64,000 nt of DNA, taken from G965220075 sp965220075. Its GTDB lineage: Bacteria > Chloroflexota > UBA11872. Location of the stretch: NCBI GenBank assembly GCA_965220075.1, contig OZ244806.1:2852001-2916000 (forward strand). Direction: 5' to 3'. The notes under the pieces were generated by a model. That model made no database searches. It saw only the letters and a list, made by a program, of their open reading frames with translations, and had not been told where the DNA came from. Within the stretch, counting starts at the first letter, position 1, and each line of letters opens with the position of its first letter. Both the position numbers and the translations under genes were made by a program. Below are positions 42,100 to 50,722 of the stretch, one piece after another.

Positions 42100-42522
42100 A
42101 TGGCGTCCCTACTATTGACCGTTGTGACGCCGGAGCGCGAAGTCCTACGCCGGGACGGCGTGGAAAGCGTCGTAGCGCCCGGAGTGGATGGTGAGCTTGG
42201 CATCCTGCCGCGGCACGCTCCGCTGATCACTCAACTGCAACCGGGAACGCTGCGGCTGCGGCAAGACGGCGACGAGTCGTATCTGGCGATCACCGGCGGC
42301 TTCCTGGAAGTGATGGACAACCGGGTGACCGTGCTGGCCGACGCTTCGGAGCGCTCGGAAGAGATCAACCTGGAAAGAGCGCGGCAGGCGCGTGAGATCG
42401 CGCAGCAGCGCCTCGATGAAGCGCGTCTCACGTTTGAGGGGGTCGACACGGCGCGGGCCCGGATGGCCTTGCTCCGCGCCCTGGCGAGACTCAGGACAGC
42501 GGAGCGGGCACGGCGCCGCTAA
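42100..42522 (+). CDS. atpC: ATP synthase F1 subunit epsilon
   Basis: This 140-residue subunit regulates rotation. The N-terminal beta-sandwich is clear (LLLTVVTPEREVLRRDGVES, GELGILPRHAPLITQLQPG, AITGGFLEVMDNRVTVLAD). It is followed by the C-terminal helical hairpin rich in Arg and Glu (RQAREIAQQRLDEARLTF). It is the last gene of the atp set and is followed after 11 bases by murA. Confidence 0.94.
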   Translation: MASLLLTVVTPEREVLRRDGVESVVAPGVDGELGILPRHAPLITQLQPGTLRLRQDGDESYLAITGGFLEVMDNRVTVLADASERSEEINLERARQAREIAQQRLDEARLTFEGVDTARARMALLRALARLRTAERARRR

Positions 42523-42533
42523 GCGCCCGCGCC

Positions 42534-43868
42534 GTGCCCAACCCGACCGAGCCGCCCACGCGGACCGGTGCCTTGCGCGTGTCGATAAGGGGCGGGCGGC
42601 CGCTGCGCGGGACTTACCAAGTCCCCGGTGCCAAAAACGCCGTCCTGCCCATGATGGCGGCGTGCCTGCTCACCGACGAGACGTGCGTCATCGAGAACGT
42701 GCCGACGATCGTGGACGTCATGCTCATGGCCGAGCTGCTGCGCCGGCTCGGGGCCGACGTGGAGCATGACGTCGAGCAGCGCACGCTTGCGATCACGGCC
42801 GCCCACGTCTCGAATGGCAGTCCCGACCCCGACCTGGTGGCGCGTATGCGCGCCTCGTTCCAGGTGACAGGTCCCCTGCTGGCGCGCCACGGCCGCTTCG
42901 ACTGCCATGCGCCGGGCGGATGTCAACTCGGCACGCGGCCAGTGAACGTGGACGTGGGCGGGTTCCGCATGATGGGCGCGGATATCGCCTTCGCGAAGGG
43001 CGTGTATCACGCACAGGCCGACGCGCTCCACGGCTGCCGCACCTACCTGGACTATCCAAGCCACACGGGCACCCAGAACCTGCTGATGGCGGCCACGCTG
43101 GCCAACGGCTACACGACCATCGTGCACGCCTCGCGCGAACCGGAGGTAGTGGCGCTGGTGCACTTCCTGCGCGGCATGGGCGCCGAGATTCACGGCGAGG
43201 GGACGAGCGTGATCGGCGTACAGGGCCAGGACCGGCTGTTTGGGACCGTGGCGCGCGCGATCCCGGACAGGATCGTGGGGGCCACAATCGGGGTCGCCGC
43301 GGCGCTGACGCGGGGCGATGTGGAGCTATGGAACGTACGCCCCGACCACTTGGAGCCGGTGCTCGTGAAGCTGCGCGAGATGGGCGTCACGATCGAGGAA
43401 ACGAATCGCTCGGTGCGCGTGGTGGGCACGCACACGCTCACGGCCACCGACGTGCAGTGCATTCCGTTCCCCGGCTTCCCGACCGACGTGCAGGCACCCA
43501 TGGCGGTGCTTCTAACGCAGGCGCACGGAGTTAGCCGGATCATCGAACGCGTGTACGACGGCAGCATGGGCTACGCCGCGCACCTCACTCAGATGGGGGC
43601 CACGCTGGACATCGAGGGCCCGACCGCGCGCGTGCGCGGCCCCGTTGCTTTGCAGGGCCGGCACATCCGTTTACGCGAGGAGATACGCGCGGGAGCGGCG
43701 CTGACATTGGCGGGTCTCGTGGCTGAAGGGCCGACAGTTCTGGACGGGGCGGAGATCGTCGATCGCGGTTTCGAGGACCTGCCCGGCGACCTGCGCGCGC
43801 TTGGCGCCGAGATCACGACCGAGCGGCTGGCGGCAAGTAGCAAGCCCGCCGCGCTGCGCCCTTCGTGA
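42534..43868 (+). CDS. murA: UDP-N-acetylglucosamine 1-carboxyvinyltransferase
   Basis: MurA commits UDP-GlcNAc to peptidoglycan synthesis by adding enolpyruvate. The 444-residue protein has the substrate Lys-Asn in VPGAKNAVLPMMAAC. The loop cysteine targeted by fosfomycin lies in APGGCQLGTRPVNVD, and the later signature PGFPTDVQAPMAVLL is present. The EPSP-synthase-like two-domain fold is covered end to end. The GTG start sits just after atpC, and the stop overlaps mreB by GTGA. Its presence indicates that the organism makes a peptidoglycan precursor. Confidence 0.95.
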   Translation: MPNPTEPPTRTGALRVSIRGGRPLRGTYQVPGAKNAVLPMMAACLLTDETCVIENVPTIVDVMLMAELLRRLGADVEHDVEQRTLAITAAHVSNGSPDPDLVARMRASFQVTGPLLARHGRFDCHAPGGCQLGTRPVNVDVGGFRMMGADIAFAKGVYHAQADALHGCRTYLDYPSHTGTQNLLMAATLANGYTTIVHASREPEVVALVHFLRGMGAEIHGEGTSVIGVQGQDRLFGTVARAIPDRIVGATIGVAAALTRGDVELWNVRPDHLEPVLVKLREMGVTIEETNRSVRVVGTHTLTATDVQCIPFPGFPTDVQAPMAVLLTQAHGVSRIIERVYDGSMGYAAHLTQMGATLDIEGPTARVRGPVALQGRHIRLREEIRAGAALTLAGLVAEGPTVLDGAEIVDRGFEDLPGDLRALGAEITTERLAASSKPAALRPS

Positions 43869-44890
43869 GCCCAGTCTTCACGCCGCGGCGGCTGGGAATC
43901 GACCTTGGCACCGTCAACGTGGTTGTGTCCGTTGCCGGCCAGGGCATCGTTATCAATGAGCCCTCGGTTGTCGCGGTGTCGGTGAGCAACCGCCGTATCC
44001 AGGCGATCGGCCGGGCCGCGCGCGAGATGGTGGGCCGCACGCCGGGAAGCCTGCGCATCATGCGCCCCATGCAGGACGGCGTGATCGCCGACTATCTGGT
44101 CACGGAGGCGATGCTGCGATATTTCATCGAGCAGTCATGCGGGCGATTTCGGATCTTCCGACCCGAGATCATGGTGGCCGTGCCCACCGGCGTAACGACG
44201 GTGGAGCAGCGGGCGGTGATCGACGCCGCACTCGCCGCCGGCGCGAAACGCGTGCATCTGATTCCGGAGCCTCTGGCAGCCGCGATCGGAGCGCGGGTGC
44301 CGATCTCGGCCCCCTCGGGGAGCCTGGTGGTGAACATCGGTGGAGGCACCACGGAGATCGCCGTCGTCTCTTTGAACGACATCGTGAGCGACTGCTCTAC
44401 GTCGCTGCGCGTGGGCGGAAACCGAATCGACGACGCGATTCGCACCTACATAAAGCGCAAGTACAACTTGATGATCGGCGACCGCACCGCGGAGGAGATC
44501 AAGATTCGGATCGGCAGCGCCGTGGAGCTGGAGCCGGCCGAGACTATGGACGTACGCGGTCGCAACCAGATCCAAGGACTGCCGCGCAGCGTCACGGTGA
44601 CCTCGGACGAGATCACGGAAGCCGTGGTCGAGCCGATGGATCAGATCGTGCGCGGCGTCCGCGTGGTGCTGGAGGCAACGCCGCCGGAGCTGGCCGCCGA
44701 CATTATCGACAAGGGGCTGGTAATGACGGGCGGGACGTCACTCATGCGTAACCTGGACAAGCTGCTGACCCGCGAGACGGGTATTGGGGTACGGGTTGCC
44801 GAAGATCCGTTGACCTGCGTGGCCTCGGGAACCAGCATCGCGCTCGAGCACCTGGGCGTGTTGTCGCAGGTCTTGGTCTCAAGTCCGTAG
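43865..44890 (+). CDS. mreB: Rod-shape-determining protein MreB/Mbl
   Basis: This 341-residue actin homologue organises wall synthesis. Phosphate 1 loop is RLGIDLGTVNVVVSVAG and the connect region is PEIMVAVPTGVTTVEQRAV. Phosphate 2 is LVVNIGGGTTEIAVVSL, with VGGNRIDDAIRTYIKRKYN after it. The adenosine motif is GLVMTGGTSLMRNLDKLL. The start is a GTG in a GTGA overlap with murA. No mreC or mreD follows; the gene is last before a hairpin-rich gap. Confidence 0.95.
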   Translation: MSPVFTPRRLGIDLGTVNVVVSVAGQGIVINEPSVVAVSVSNRRIQAIGRAAREMVGRTPGSLRIMRPMQDGVIADYLVTEAMLRYFIEQSCGRFRIFRPEIMVAVPTGVTTVEQRAVIDAALAAGAKRVHLIPEPLAAAIGARVPISAPSGSLVVNIGGGTTEIAVVSLNDIVSDCSTSLRVGGNRIDDAIRTYIKRKYNLMIGDRTAEEIKIRIGSAVELEPAETMDVRGRNQIQGLPRSVTVTSDEITEAVVEPMDQIVRGVRVVLEATPPELAADIIDKGLVMTGGTSLMRNLDKLLTRETGIGVRVAEDPLTCVASGTSIALEHLGVLSQVLVSSP

Positions 44891-44988
44891 CCACCCGGCA
44901 GGGGCAATGCAGACCGTGTCATGGTCCGTGGCGCGGCGGCTGAGGCGCTCCCTCCCGGAATCCGGCGGCGCGACGTTTGTCACAAGCG

Positions 44989-45018
44989 AGGAGCCCAGAT
45001 CTCACGATCTGGGCTCCT
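44989..45018 (+). terminator. Strong hairpin after mreB (13-bp perfect stem)
   Basis: AGGAGCCCAGATC and GATCTGGGCTCCT pair perfectly around a TCAC loop, about 100 bases after the mreB stop. A T-rich tail is absent, so it may act as a bidirectional or factor-assisted terminator for the convergent mreB and folE transcripts. Confidence 0.6.
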
Positions 45019-45156
45019 TACGGGATCGTTATTAGCGGACCCGCTCGGTCTCCAACTGCTCCGATACCTCGCGGCCGCTCAAAGCCGCAACCGGGATGCT
45101 TCCCTCACCGCAGAGGAGCCGGTTAGAAACTCGGATTCGGAACGGGCGAGACCTCT

Positions 45157-45199
45157 CGCCCCGCGACCTGGTGAGCTTGGAAGCTCAGGTCGCGGGGCG
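45157..45199. other. Second strong hairpin in the mreB-folE gap
   Basis: CGCCCCGCGACCT (45157-45169) pairs perfectly with AGGTCGCGGGGCG (45187-45199). An inner stem GAGCTT / AAGCTC extends it with a GG loop and a three-base bulge. It may be a terminator for folE on the minus strand, or part of a structured RNA. Confidence 0.6.
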
Positions 45200-45240
45200 G
45201 TAACTGTCAACTTGCCACCGCTCAGTGAGCACGCGGATGT

Positions 45241-45275
45241 CTACGACACAGTCGTAGCTCCGTGGCTTCGCCACG
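45241..45275. other. Two further short hairpins in the mreB-folE gap
   Basis: CTACGAC-ACA-GTCGTAG (45241-45257) and CGTGGC-TTC-GCCACG (45261-45275) are perfect stems only three bases apart. With the two stronger hairpins upstream they make four in about 290 bases. The remainder of the 44891-45490 gap contains no gene I can support. Confidence 0.6.
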
Positions 45276-45490
45276 AGAAGGAGCGCGGTCATCATCGACC
45301 ATCCCCTCGCGCCGCTGGCGCTCGGTAACGACTGGGAAACTGTATCCAGTCCCTCCATTCTATCCATGCACGGCTGGACGGACAACGTCTCTCGAACGGC
45401 GGCGGGCCAAGCGGGGATAAACGGGCGCCTGGGTTGGCGCGCGAGCGCCCCAACGGCCGCTCGTTAGGGACAGCGCCGCCGGCCGGCTGC

Positions 45491-46192
45491 TTAGGCTCCC
45501 GACCCCCCGTTGGCGACGTCGAAGAACTCCTTGCGCGTGGCGGGGTTGGCGCGGAAGGCCCCGCGCGTGACCGTGGTGACCATGCGGCTGCCCGGCTTCT
45601 TGACGCCGCGCATGGTCATGCACAGGTGCTCCGCCTCCAGCTTCACTGCCACTCCCACAGGCGCGAGGGCACGCTCGATCGTATCGGCGATGGCACAGGC
45701 CAGGCGCTCCTGCACCTGCAGGCGGCGCGACCAGTGCTCCACGACGCGCGCCAGCTTGCTCAACCCGACGATGCGCTCGCCTGGGATATACCCAACCGAA
45801 GCGGTGCCGAAGAACGGCGCGAGATGGTGCTCGCAAATGGAGTAGAACGGGATGCCGCGCAGCACGATCATCTCGTCGTGGGGGTGGTCGAACGTGACGT
45901 CGAGATGCTCGTCGGGATCGGCGCCGGCGCCTTGCAGAAGCTCTTCGTACATGCGCGCAACGCGGGCCGGGGTCTCGCGCAATCCGTCGCGATCGGGATC
46001 CTCGCCCACGGCGACGAGCAGCTCGCGCACCGCGCGGATCACGCGCTCGTGATCGATCCTGGCCGGCTTCTCGTTAAGCGCGAGCGGATCGTCGATTGGG
46101 CGGTCGCCAAGCGAGGTCGTTATCAACTGCCTTTCGGCTAGGTTGTGTGCGGTCGGTAGGGAGACCGCCGCGCAACGACGCGTCCGGCGCAC
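45491..46192 (-). CDS. folE: GTP cyclohydrolase I
   Basis: FolE converts GTP to dihydroneopterin triphosphate for folate synthesis. Zinc ligands lie in IPFYSICEHHLAPFFG (Cys, His) and HLCMTMRGVKKPGS (Cys). The family core also shows RDGLRETPARVARMYEEL and GLSKLARVVEHWSRRLQVQE. The GTG at 46192 is a plausible start but gives about 45 residues before the conserved core, so a later start is possible. The gene is last in its strand direction before the hairpin gap. Confidence 0.93.
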   Translation of the reverse strand: MRRTRRCAAVSLPTAHNLAERQLITTSLGDRPIDDPLALNEKPARIDHERVIRAVRELLVAVGEDPDRDGLRETPARVARMYEELLQGAGADPDEHLDVTFDHPHDEMIVLRGIPFYSICEHHLAPFFGTASVGYIPGERIVGLSKLARVVEHWSRRLQVQERLACAIADTIERALAPVGVAVKLEAEHLCMTMRGVKKPGSRMVTTVTRGAFRANPATRKEFFDVANGGSGA

Positions 46193-46375
46193 GAGGCCGC
46201 CTTCGGGTCATATCCAGCATGAGCTTCGAACCGGCCGGCGCGGGTCTCGCCTGACGGCGTCTCCAATCTGAAGTATAGGGAGACTGCCGCGCTTGTCGCG
46301 AAGATCGCATACGGAGGGCAACGTGGAATCACGGTCGGCGCAACCGCGACGAGCGAGAATCGTCGTTCGCGGGGC

Positions 46376-47203
46376 CTAAGCGGACGACACGATACGCGTG
46401 CCGGCCCGGCGATCGATCAGCGCGCGTCGAAGGATGTTCGGACGGGCGCCGTTGGCAATCCAGACGGCGTCGATGTAGGGCAGCAAGCGCAGGGCGGCGC
46501 GAACCTTGGGAAGCATCCCGCCCTGGATTACGTCGGCGCGGATGAGCGCCCGCGCCGCGGGCGCCGGGAGGTCGCGCAGAAGACGCCCGCGGGCGTCATA
46601 GACGCCGTCCACGTCCGTCAGAAAGACGAGAGCCGCGGCCCTCACGGCGCGTGCCAGGGCAGCCGCTACGTCGTCGCCGTTGATGTTGAATATCTCCTGC
46701 CGCGGCCCCAGACCCAACGGCGCGACGACCGGCACGTGGCCCTGGGCGGTCAGGTGATCCAGCAGCTCGGTATTCACTCGGCGCACGTCTCCAACGAACC
46801 CGAATTGAGGTCCGCGCGAGCGCACGCGGATGAGGCCGCCGTCGGGTCCGGCGAGCCCGATGGCCGAAACCCCGGCCGCGCCCAGCCGGCCCACTACGGC
46901 GGGCGCCACCACGCCACGGAAGATCATCACGGCGTCGTCGCGAGTGGCGGCGTCCGTGACTCGCACGCCTTCGATCCAGCGGCTTTGGCGGCCACGCGCG
47001 CGCAGCCACTCGGACAAGGCGTCACCGCCGCCATGCGCCACAACCACTCGAGCGCCAGCCTCTACCAGGCGGCGCACGTCCGGGCCGACGCGGCCGGCCG
47101 CCATGTCGGCGGTTCCCCCGAGCTTCACGACGATGTAGCGACCGCGCAGATACGGGGCGGCTTCCGAAGCGTCCGAGCGCCGCGCCGCCGGGCGGGCGCT
47201 CAC
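46376..47203 (-). CDS. argB: Acetylglutamate kinase (ArgB-type amino-acid kinase)
   Basis: ArgB phosphorylates N-acetylglutamate in arginine synthesis. The 275-residue protein has VVKLGGTADMAAGRVGPD, VVVAHGGGDALSEWLRARG and the substrate motif GVRVTDAATRDDAV. It also has IFNINGDDVAAALARAV, VFLTDVDGVYDARG and IQGGMLPKVRAAL. Some positions (GLAGPDGG for the usual G-x-S-G-x-D-G, and NING for N-I-N-A) are variant and seen in LysZ-like relatives. The argJ overlap (GTGA) and the argC-argJ-argB order support the arginine assignment. The start is GTG. Confidence 0.88.
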   Translation of the reverse strand: MSARPAARRSDASEAAPYLRGRYIVVKLGGTADMAAGRVGPDVRRLVEAGARVVVAHGGGDALSEWLRARGRQSRWIEGVRVTDAATRDDAVMIFRGVVAPAVVGRLGAAGVSAIGLAGPDGGLIRVRSRGPQFGFVGDVRRVNTELLDHLTAQGHVPVVAPLGLGPRQEIFNINGDDVAAALARAVRAAALVFLTDVDGVYDARGRLLRDLPAPAARALIRADVIQGGMLPKVRAALRLLPYIDAVWIANGARPNILRRALIDRRAGTRIVSSA

Positions 47204-48429
47204 GTCATGTACGCCGAATTGATCTCCACGTATTCTTTCGAAAGGTCAGTGCCCCAGGCGACCGCCTTGGCGTCGCCATTCTTCAGATCCAGGCTGATAC
47301 TAGCTTCGGCGCCGCGCAGATGCGCCGCCACGCGGGATTCCTCGTAATCGGCGGGGCGGCCCTCGCGCACTACCTGTGTATCGCCGATCCATATGTCCAG
47401 GACGGCCGGGTCGAACGGAACGCCGCTGTTCCCCAGAGCCATTACCAAACGCCCCCAGTTTGGATCGCCTCCATGCACCGCGGTCTTGACCAGCAGCGAG
47501 GTGCTGATCGCGCGAGCCGCCTGGCGAGCCTGCGACACGTCCGGGGCGCCACAGACCTCGATCGCGAACACCTTGGTGACGCCCTCGCTGCCGCGCAGCA
47601 TCTCTTGAGCCAGATGACTGCACACGACGCGCAAGGCGCACTCGAACAGCTCGGCGTCGGGTGTGTCCGGCCGCAGCGGGCCGGCCATGGCCGCGCCGTT
47701 GGCGAAGAGCAGAGCCGTGTCGCTGGTCGACTGGTCGCCGTCGATGCTGATCAGATTGAAGGAATCATCCACGGCGGCGCGAAGCATCTGCCGCGCATGC
47801 CCCGCTTCGAGCGCGGCGTCGGTGGTGAGGAAGGCAAACATGGTGGCCATGTTGGGGTGGATCATGCCAGCGCCCTTGCACGCGCCGCCCAGGCGGACGA
47901 GGCCGGAGCCCAGCGGAACTTCCACCGCGATCGACTTGGGGCCGGCGTCGGTGGTCATCATGGCGCGCGCCACGTCGATGCCGTCAACCGAGTCGAGCCG
48001 CAGGCGCTCGATGCCGGGCACGACTTTCTCCATCGGCAGCCGGAACCCGATCACGCCAGTGGAGGCCACCAGGACTTCCTCGGGCGGCAGCCGGTTACAG
48101 GCTGCGAAAACGTCCGCCATTCGCAGGGCGTCCGCATGGCCCTCGGGCCCGGTGTAGGTGTTGGCATTGCCGCTATTGAAAACAATGGCGCGGGCCGAGC
48201 CATCGCGGAGACGCTGGGTGTCTATCTCAACCGATGCGCCGCGCACTCGATTTCTGGTGAAGAGCGCCACGGCGGTGCAGGGCGCCCGCTCGCTCATGAT
48301 GGCGCCCAGGTCAAGCCGGTTGTTTGGGTAGATTCCGGCCGAGACGGCACCGCCCACGAACTCGCGCGGCGCCACCATACCCCCTTGCACGACGGCGAAC
48401 TGGTCCAACCGGTCGAGCTGTCCGGCCAT
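47200..48429 (-). CDS. argJ: Bifunctional ornithine acetyltransferase/N-acetylglutamate synthase
   Basis: ArgJ recycles the acetyl group from acetylornithine to glutamate. The 409-residue precursor self-cleaves at the Ala-Thr bond in KGAGMIHPNMATMFAFLTTD, giving alpha and beta chains. Other conserved parts are FNSGNANTYTGPEGHADA, STGVIGFRLPMEKV, ISIDGDQSTSDTALLFANG and TAVHGGDPNWGRLVMALG. The ATG at 48429 abuts the argC stop. It is the middle gene of argC-argJ-argB. Confidence 0.95.
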   Translation of the reverse strand: MAGQLDRLDQFAVVQGGMVAPREFVGGAVSAGIYPNNRLDLGAIMSERAPCTAVALFTRNRVRGASVEIDTQRLRDGSARAIVFNSGNANTYTGPEGHADALRMADVFAACNRLPPEEVLVASTGVIGFRLPMEKVVPGIERLRLDSVDGIDVARAMMTTDAGPKSIAVEVPLGSGLVRLGGACKGAGMIHPNMATMFAFLTTDAALEAGHARQMLRAAVDDSFNLISIDGDQSTSDTALLFANGAAMAGPLRPDTPDAELFECALRVVCSHLAQEMLRGSEGVTKVFAIEVCGAPDVSQARQAARAISTSLLVKTAVHGGDPNWGRLVMALGNSGVPFDPAVLDIWIGDTQVVREGRPADYEESRVAAHLRGAEASISLDLKNGDAKAVAWGTDLSKEYVEINSAYMT

Positions 48430-49458
48430 CTAGGGATATCCGGCCGGGATGCCCAGTCCGGCCTCCTCGTGCAGCCCCAGCATGACGTTGGCGTTTTGCA
48501 GGGCGGCGCCGGCGGCGCCCTTTCCTAAATTGTCGGTGGCAGCCATGGCTACGAGCATGCGGTTTGGCTCGTCGACGACGCAGTGCACGAAGCAATGATT
48601 AGTTCCCGCCACCCACTTTGTCATAGGCGGCTCGTCGACGACGTGGACGAACGGTTCTTCGGCGTAGGTGTCGCGATAGGCGGCGTCGACATGCGCGGAG
48701 GAGACCCGCTCGCGCAAGGGGGCGTAGGCCGTGACCAGGATGCCGCGGGTCATCGGGATCAGATGCGGAACGAAGGTCACGCGCGTGGGCTCGTCACCGA
48801 TGGCGGTGAGCTCCTGCTCGATCTCAGGCCGATGGCGGTGACCGGTCACCTTGTAGGCGTTGACGCTTTCATTGAGCGCCGCGAAGCCGTACTCCGCGGC
48901 GGCCACGCGGCCCGCGCCGGAGATGCCGGTCTTCGAGTCAATGACCGCCCAGGGGCCTACCAGGCCCGCCTTCACCGCGGGGCCGAGCGCCAACTCGGCC
49001 GTGATCGCGTGACAGCCGGGGTTGGCCACCAGTTTGGTACTCCGCAGGTCCGGCCGCCGGAACTCGGTGAGGCCATAGGTGGCGGCGGAGATCCAGTGCG
49101 GCGCCGGGTGCTCTCCGTACCAGTGCTCGTAGGCGGCGAGGTTCTTGAGACGAAAATCCGCGCTAACGTCCACCACCGGGATTCCGCTGTCGAGAAACGG
49201 GGCCACGCCCGCCGCCGAGGCGGCGTTGGGAAGGCAGGAGACCACGAGATCGAACGAGCCCCCCAGCTCGGGCGTGAGCAGAATGTCAGCGTAGCGCGGG
49301 CGCGCGCTGGCCAGAATCCAGGGCAGCACGTCGCCCAGGCGATCGCCGGCGCGACTGCGCGCGGTGGCGCCGACCAGGTCGAAGTCCGGGTGACCCGCCA
49401 GGAAGCGCACCAACTCGCCGCCGGCGTAGCCGGTGGCGTTGAGAATTCCAACTCTCAT
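48430..49458 (-). CDS. argC: N-acetyl-gamma-glutamyl-phosphate reductase
   Basis: ArgC reduces N-acetylglutamyl-phosphate with NADPH. The 342-residue protein starts MRVGILNATGYAGGELVRF (Rossmann loop). The catalytic Cys is in KLVANPGCHAITAELALGP and the later His in YKVTGHRHRPEIEQEL. The ATG at 49458 is preceded by GAGGGTG. It opens the minus-strand argCJB set; argD and argF are not in this window. Confidence 0.94.
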   Translation of the reverse strand: MRVGILNATGYAGGELVRFLAGHPDFDLVGATARSRAGDRLGDVLPWILASARPRYADILLTPELGGSFDLVVSCLPNAASAAGVAPFLDSGIPVVDVSADFRLKNLAAYEHWYGEHPAPHWISAATYGLTEFRRPDLRSTKLVANPGCHAITAELALGPAVKAGLVGPWAVIDSKTGISGAGRVAAAEYGFAALNESVNAYKVTGHRHRPEIEQELTAIGDEPTRVTFVPHLIPMTRGILVTAYAPLRERVSSAHVDAAYRDTYAEEPFVHVVDEPPMTKWVAGTNHCFVHCVVDEPNRMLVAMAATDNLGKGAAGAALQNANVMLGLHEEAGLGIPAGYP

Positions 49459-49492
49459 GAGCACCCTCGCATGCAGTGGCTGATTATAGGGG

Positions 49493-50308
49493 TCAGCCGA
49501 GAGCGCCCACCGCCAGGGCGATGAGGATGGCCGCCCCCAAGACCACGCGATAGAGAGCGAACACAAGCAGGCCACGCGCGGCGGCGAACCAGATCAGAAC
49601 GCGGATGGCCAGCGCGCCCACCAACGCGGCGACGGCGGCGGCGAGCATGAGAGGGCCGAGGTGGGCGCCGAGATCCCCCTCGCGGCCAGCCGCGCCGAGC
49701 TGGACCAGCCCGGCGCCCAGCACGACCGGGGCGAGCAGCAGCATCGCGTAGCGGACCGCGGCGCGGCGCTCGATGCCGAGGCCGCGCGCCGCGGTGATCG
49801 CCACGCCGGAGCGCGACACCCCAGGCACCAGCGCGGCCAGCTGCATCAGGCCGACCAGGATCCAGTCCGCCAGCCGGGTCGACTGCAACGACCAGCGGGC
49901 AGCGCCGAAACGGTCTGAGATCGCCAGGCCGAGACCAAATACGATCAGCATCGACCCGACCACCCACAGTGTGCGGGTGCTCTCGAAAGCGTCCTTGAGC
50001 GGAAGGGCCACCGCTCCCAGCAGCACGGTCGATATCAGGATGCCGACCAGAATGCGGCGCGCTACCGGGGCGTCCGACACGCGTCCAAAGACGCCCCTAA
50101 TCAGCCACCACCACTCGCGCCAGAGCACAGCTCCGAGGGCGAGCGCGGTGCCCACGTGCAAGGCCACGCTCAGGGTCAACCCGGTCAGGAAGGGCTGCGA
50201 CCAGCCAAACAAGGGCGGGAAGATGAGCAAGTGACCCGAGCTGCTTACCGGCAGGAACTCGGTGAGTCCCTGTACCGCTCCCAGGATGGCGGCTTCTAGG
50301 AGAAACAT
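49493..50308 (-). CDS. uppP: Undecaprenyl-diphosphatase
   Basis: UppP (BacA) dephosphorylates undecaprenyl diphosphate to recycle the lipid carrier for wall polymers. The 271-residue multi-pass protein has the conserved GAVQGLTEFLPVSSSGHL motif and the second motif VPGVSRSGVAITAARGLGI, holding the active-site Ser, Arg and Glu/His residues. Its position just upstream of the argCJB genes on the same strand may reflect co-transcription; about 34 bases separate it from argC. Confidence 0.94.
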   Translation of the reverse strand: MFLLEAAILGAVQGLTEFLPVSSSGHLLIFPPLFGWSQPFLTGLTLSVALHVGTALALGAVLWREWWWLIRGVFGRVSDAPVARRILVGILISTVLLGAVALPLKDAFESTRTLWVVGSMLIVFGLGLAISDRFGAARWSLQSTRLADWILVGLMQLAALVPGVSRSGVAITAARGLGIERRAAVRYAMLLLAPVVLGAGLVQLGAAGREGDLGAHLGPLMLAAAVAALVGALAIRVLIWFAAARGLLVFALYRVVLGAAILIALAVGALG

Positions 50309-50414
50309 GGGAAATGGTGCGTTGTAACTCCGGCTAGGTCCGCCGGCTCGGGTGGCGCATTGCGCCGCGTCAGGCGGACGTGTCCAGGCCGGGAGGCGCA
50401 GGCCGCGCGATCGT

Positions 50415-50496
50415 CTTGTAGGGGCGCCCCTTGTGGGCGCCCTCTTCGTCCTCCGGCATCCCGCCCCCGGGCACCCACGAGGGACGCCCCTACAGG
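50415..50496. repeat. GTAGGGGCG inverted-repeat pair (28-bp arms)
   Basis: CTTGTAGGGGCGCCCCTTG begins the left arm (50415-50442), and the right arm (50469-50496), read in reverse, begins CCTGTAGGGGCGTCCCTCG. The arms match at about 23 of 28 bases. The core is the same as in the repeats at 14660 and 15039. The rest of the 50309-50722 gap shows no gene. Confidence 0.75.
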
Positions 50497-50722
50497 AAGG
50501 TCGCCGGGACGGGCGGCGGCGTTCACGTGTTCACCGTGTCCCCGGTCTGCACACTCTGGGCGAGGGTGTGCATGCCGGCGGCGACATGTCCGGCGTACCT
50601 GCCCTCGACACCGGAGGCCCCGGCGAGCACTGCATTGCTCATGCGCGCTTGCCCTCAACCATCTAGTCACTCCCCTCAGCGGCCGTGCGGGGTCTCGTCA
50701 ACGCCGACCGGGAACGAGCGAC

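Noticed and set aside
46323..46379. 18-codon plus-strand frame with GGAGGG before a GTG
   Set aside because: The ribosome site is good, but the peptide is very short and Arg-rich, and it sits opposite the end of argB near an inverted repeat that could be its terminator.
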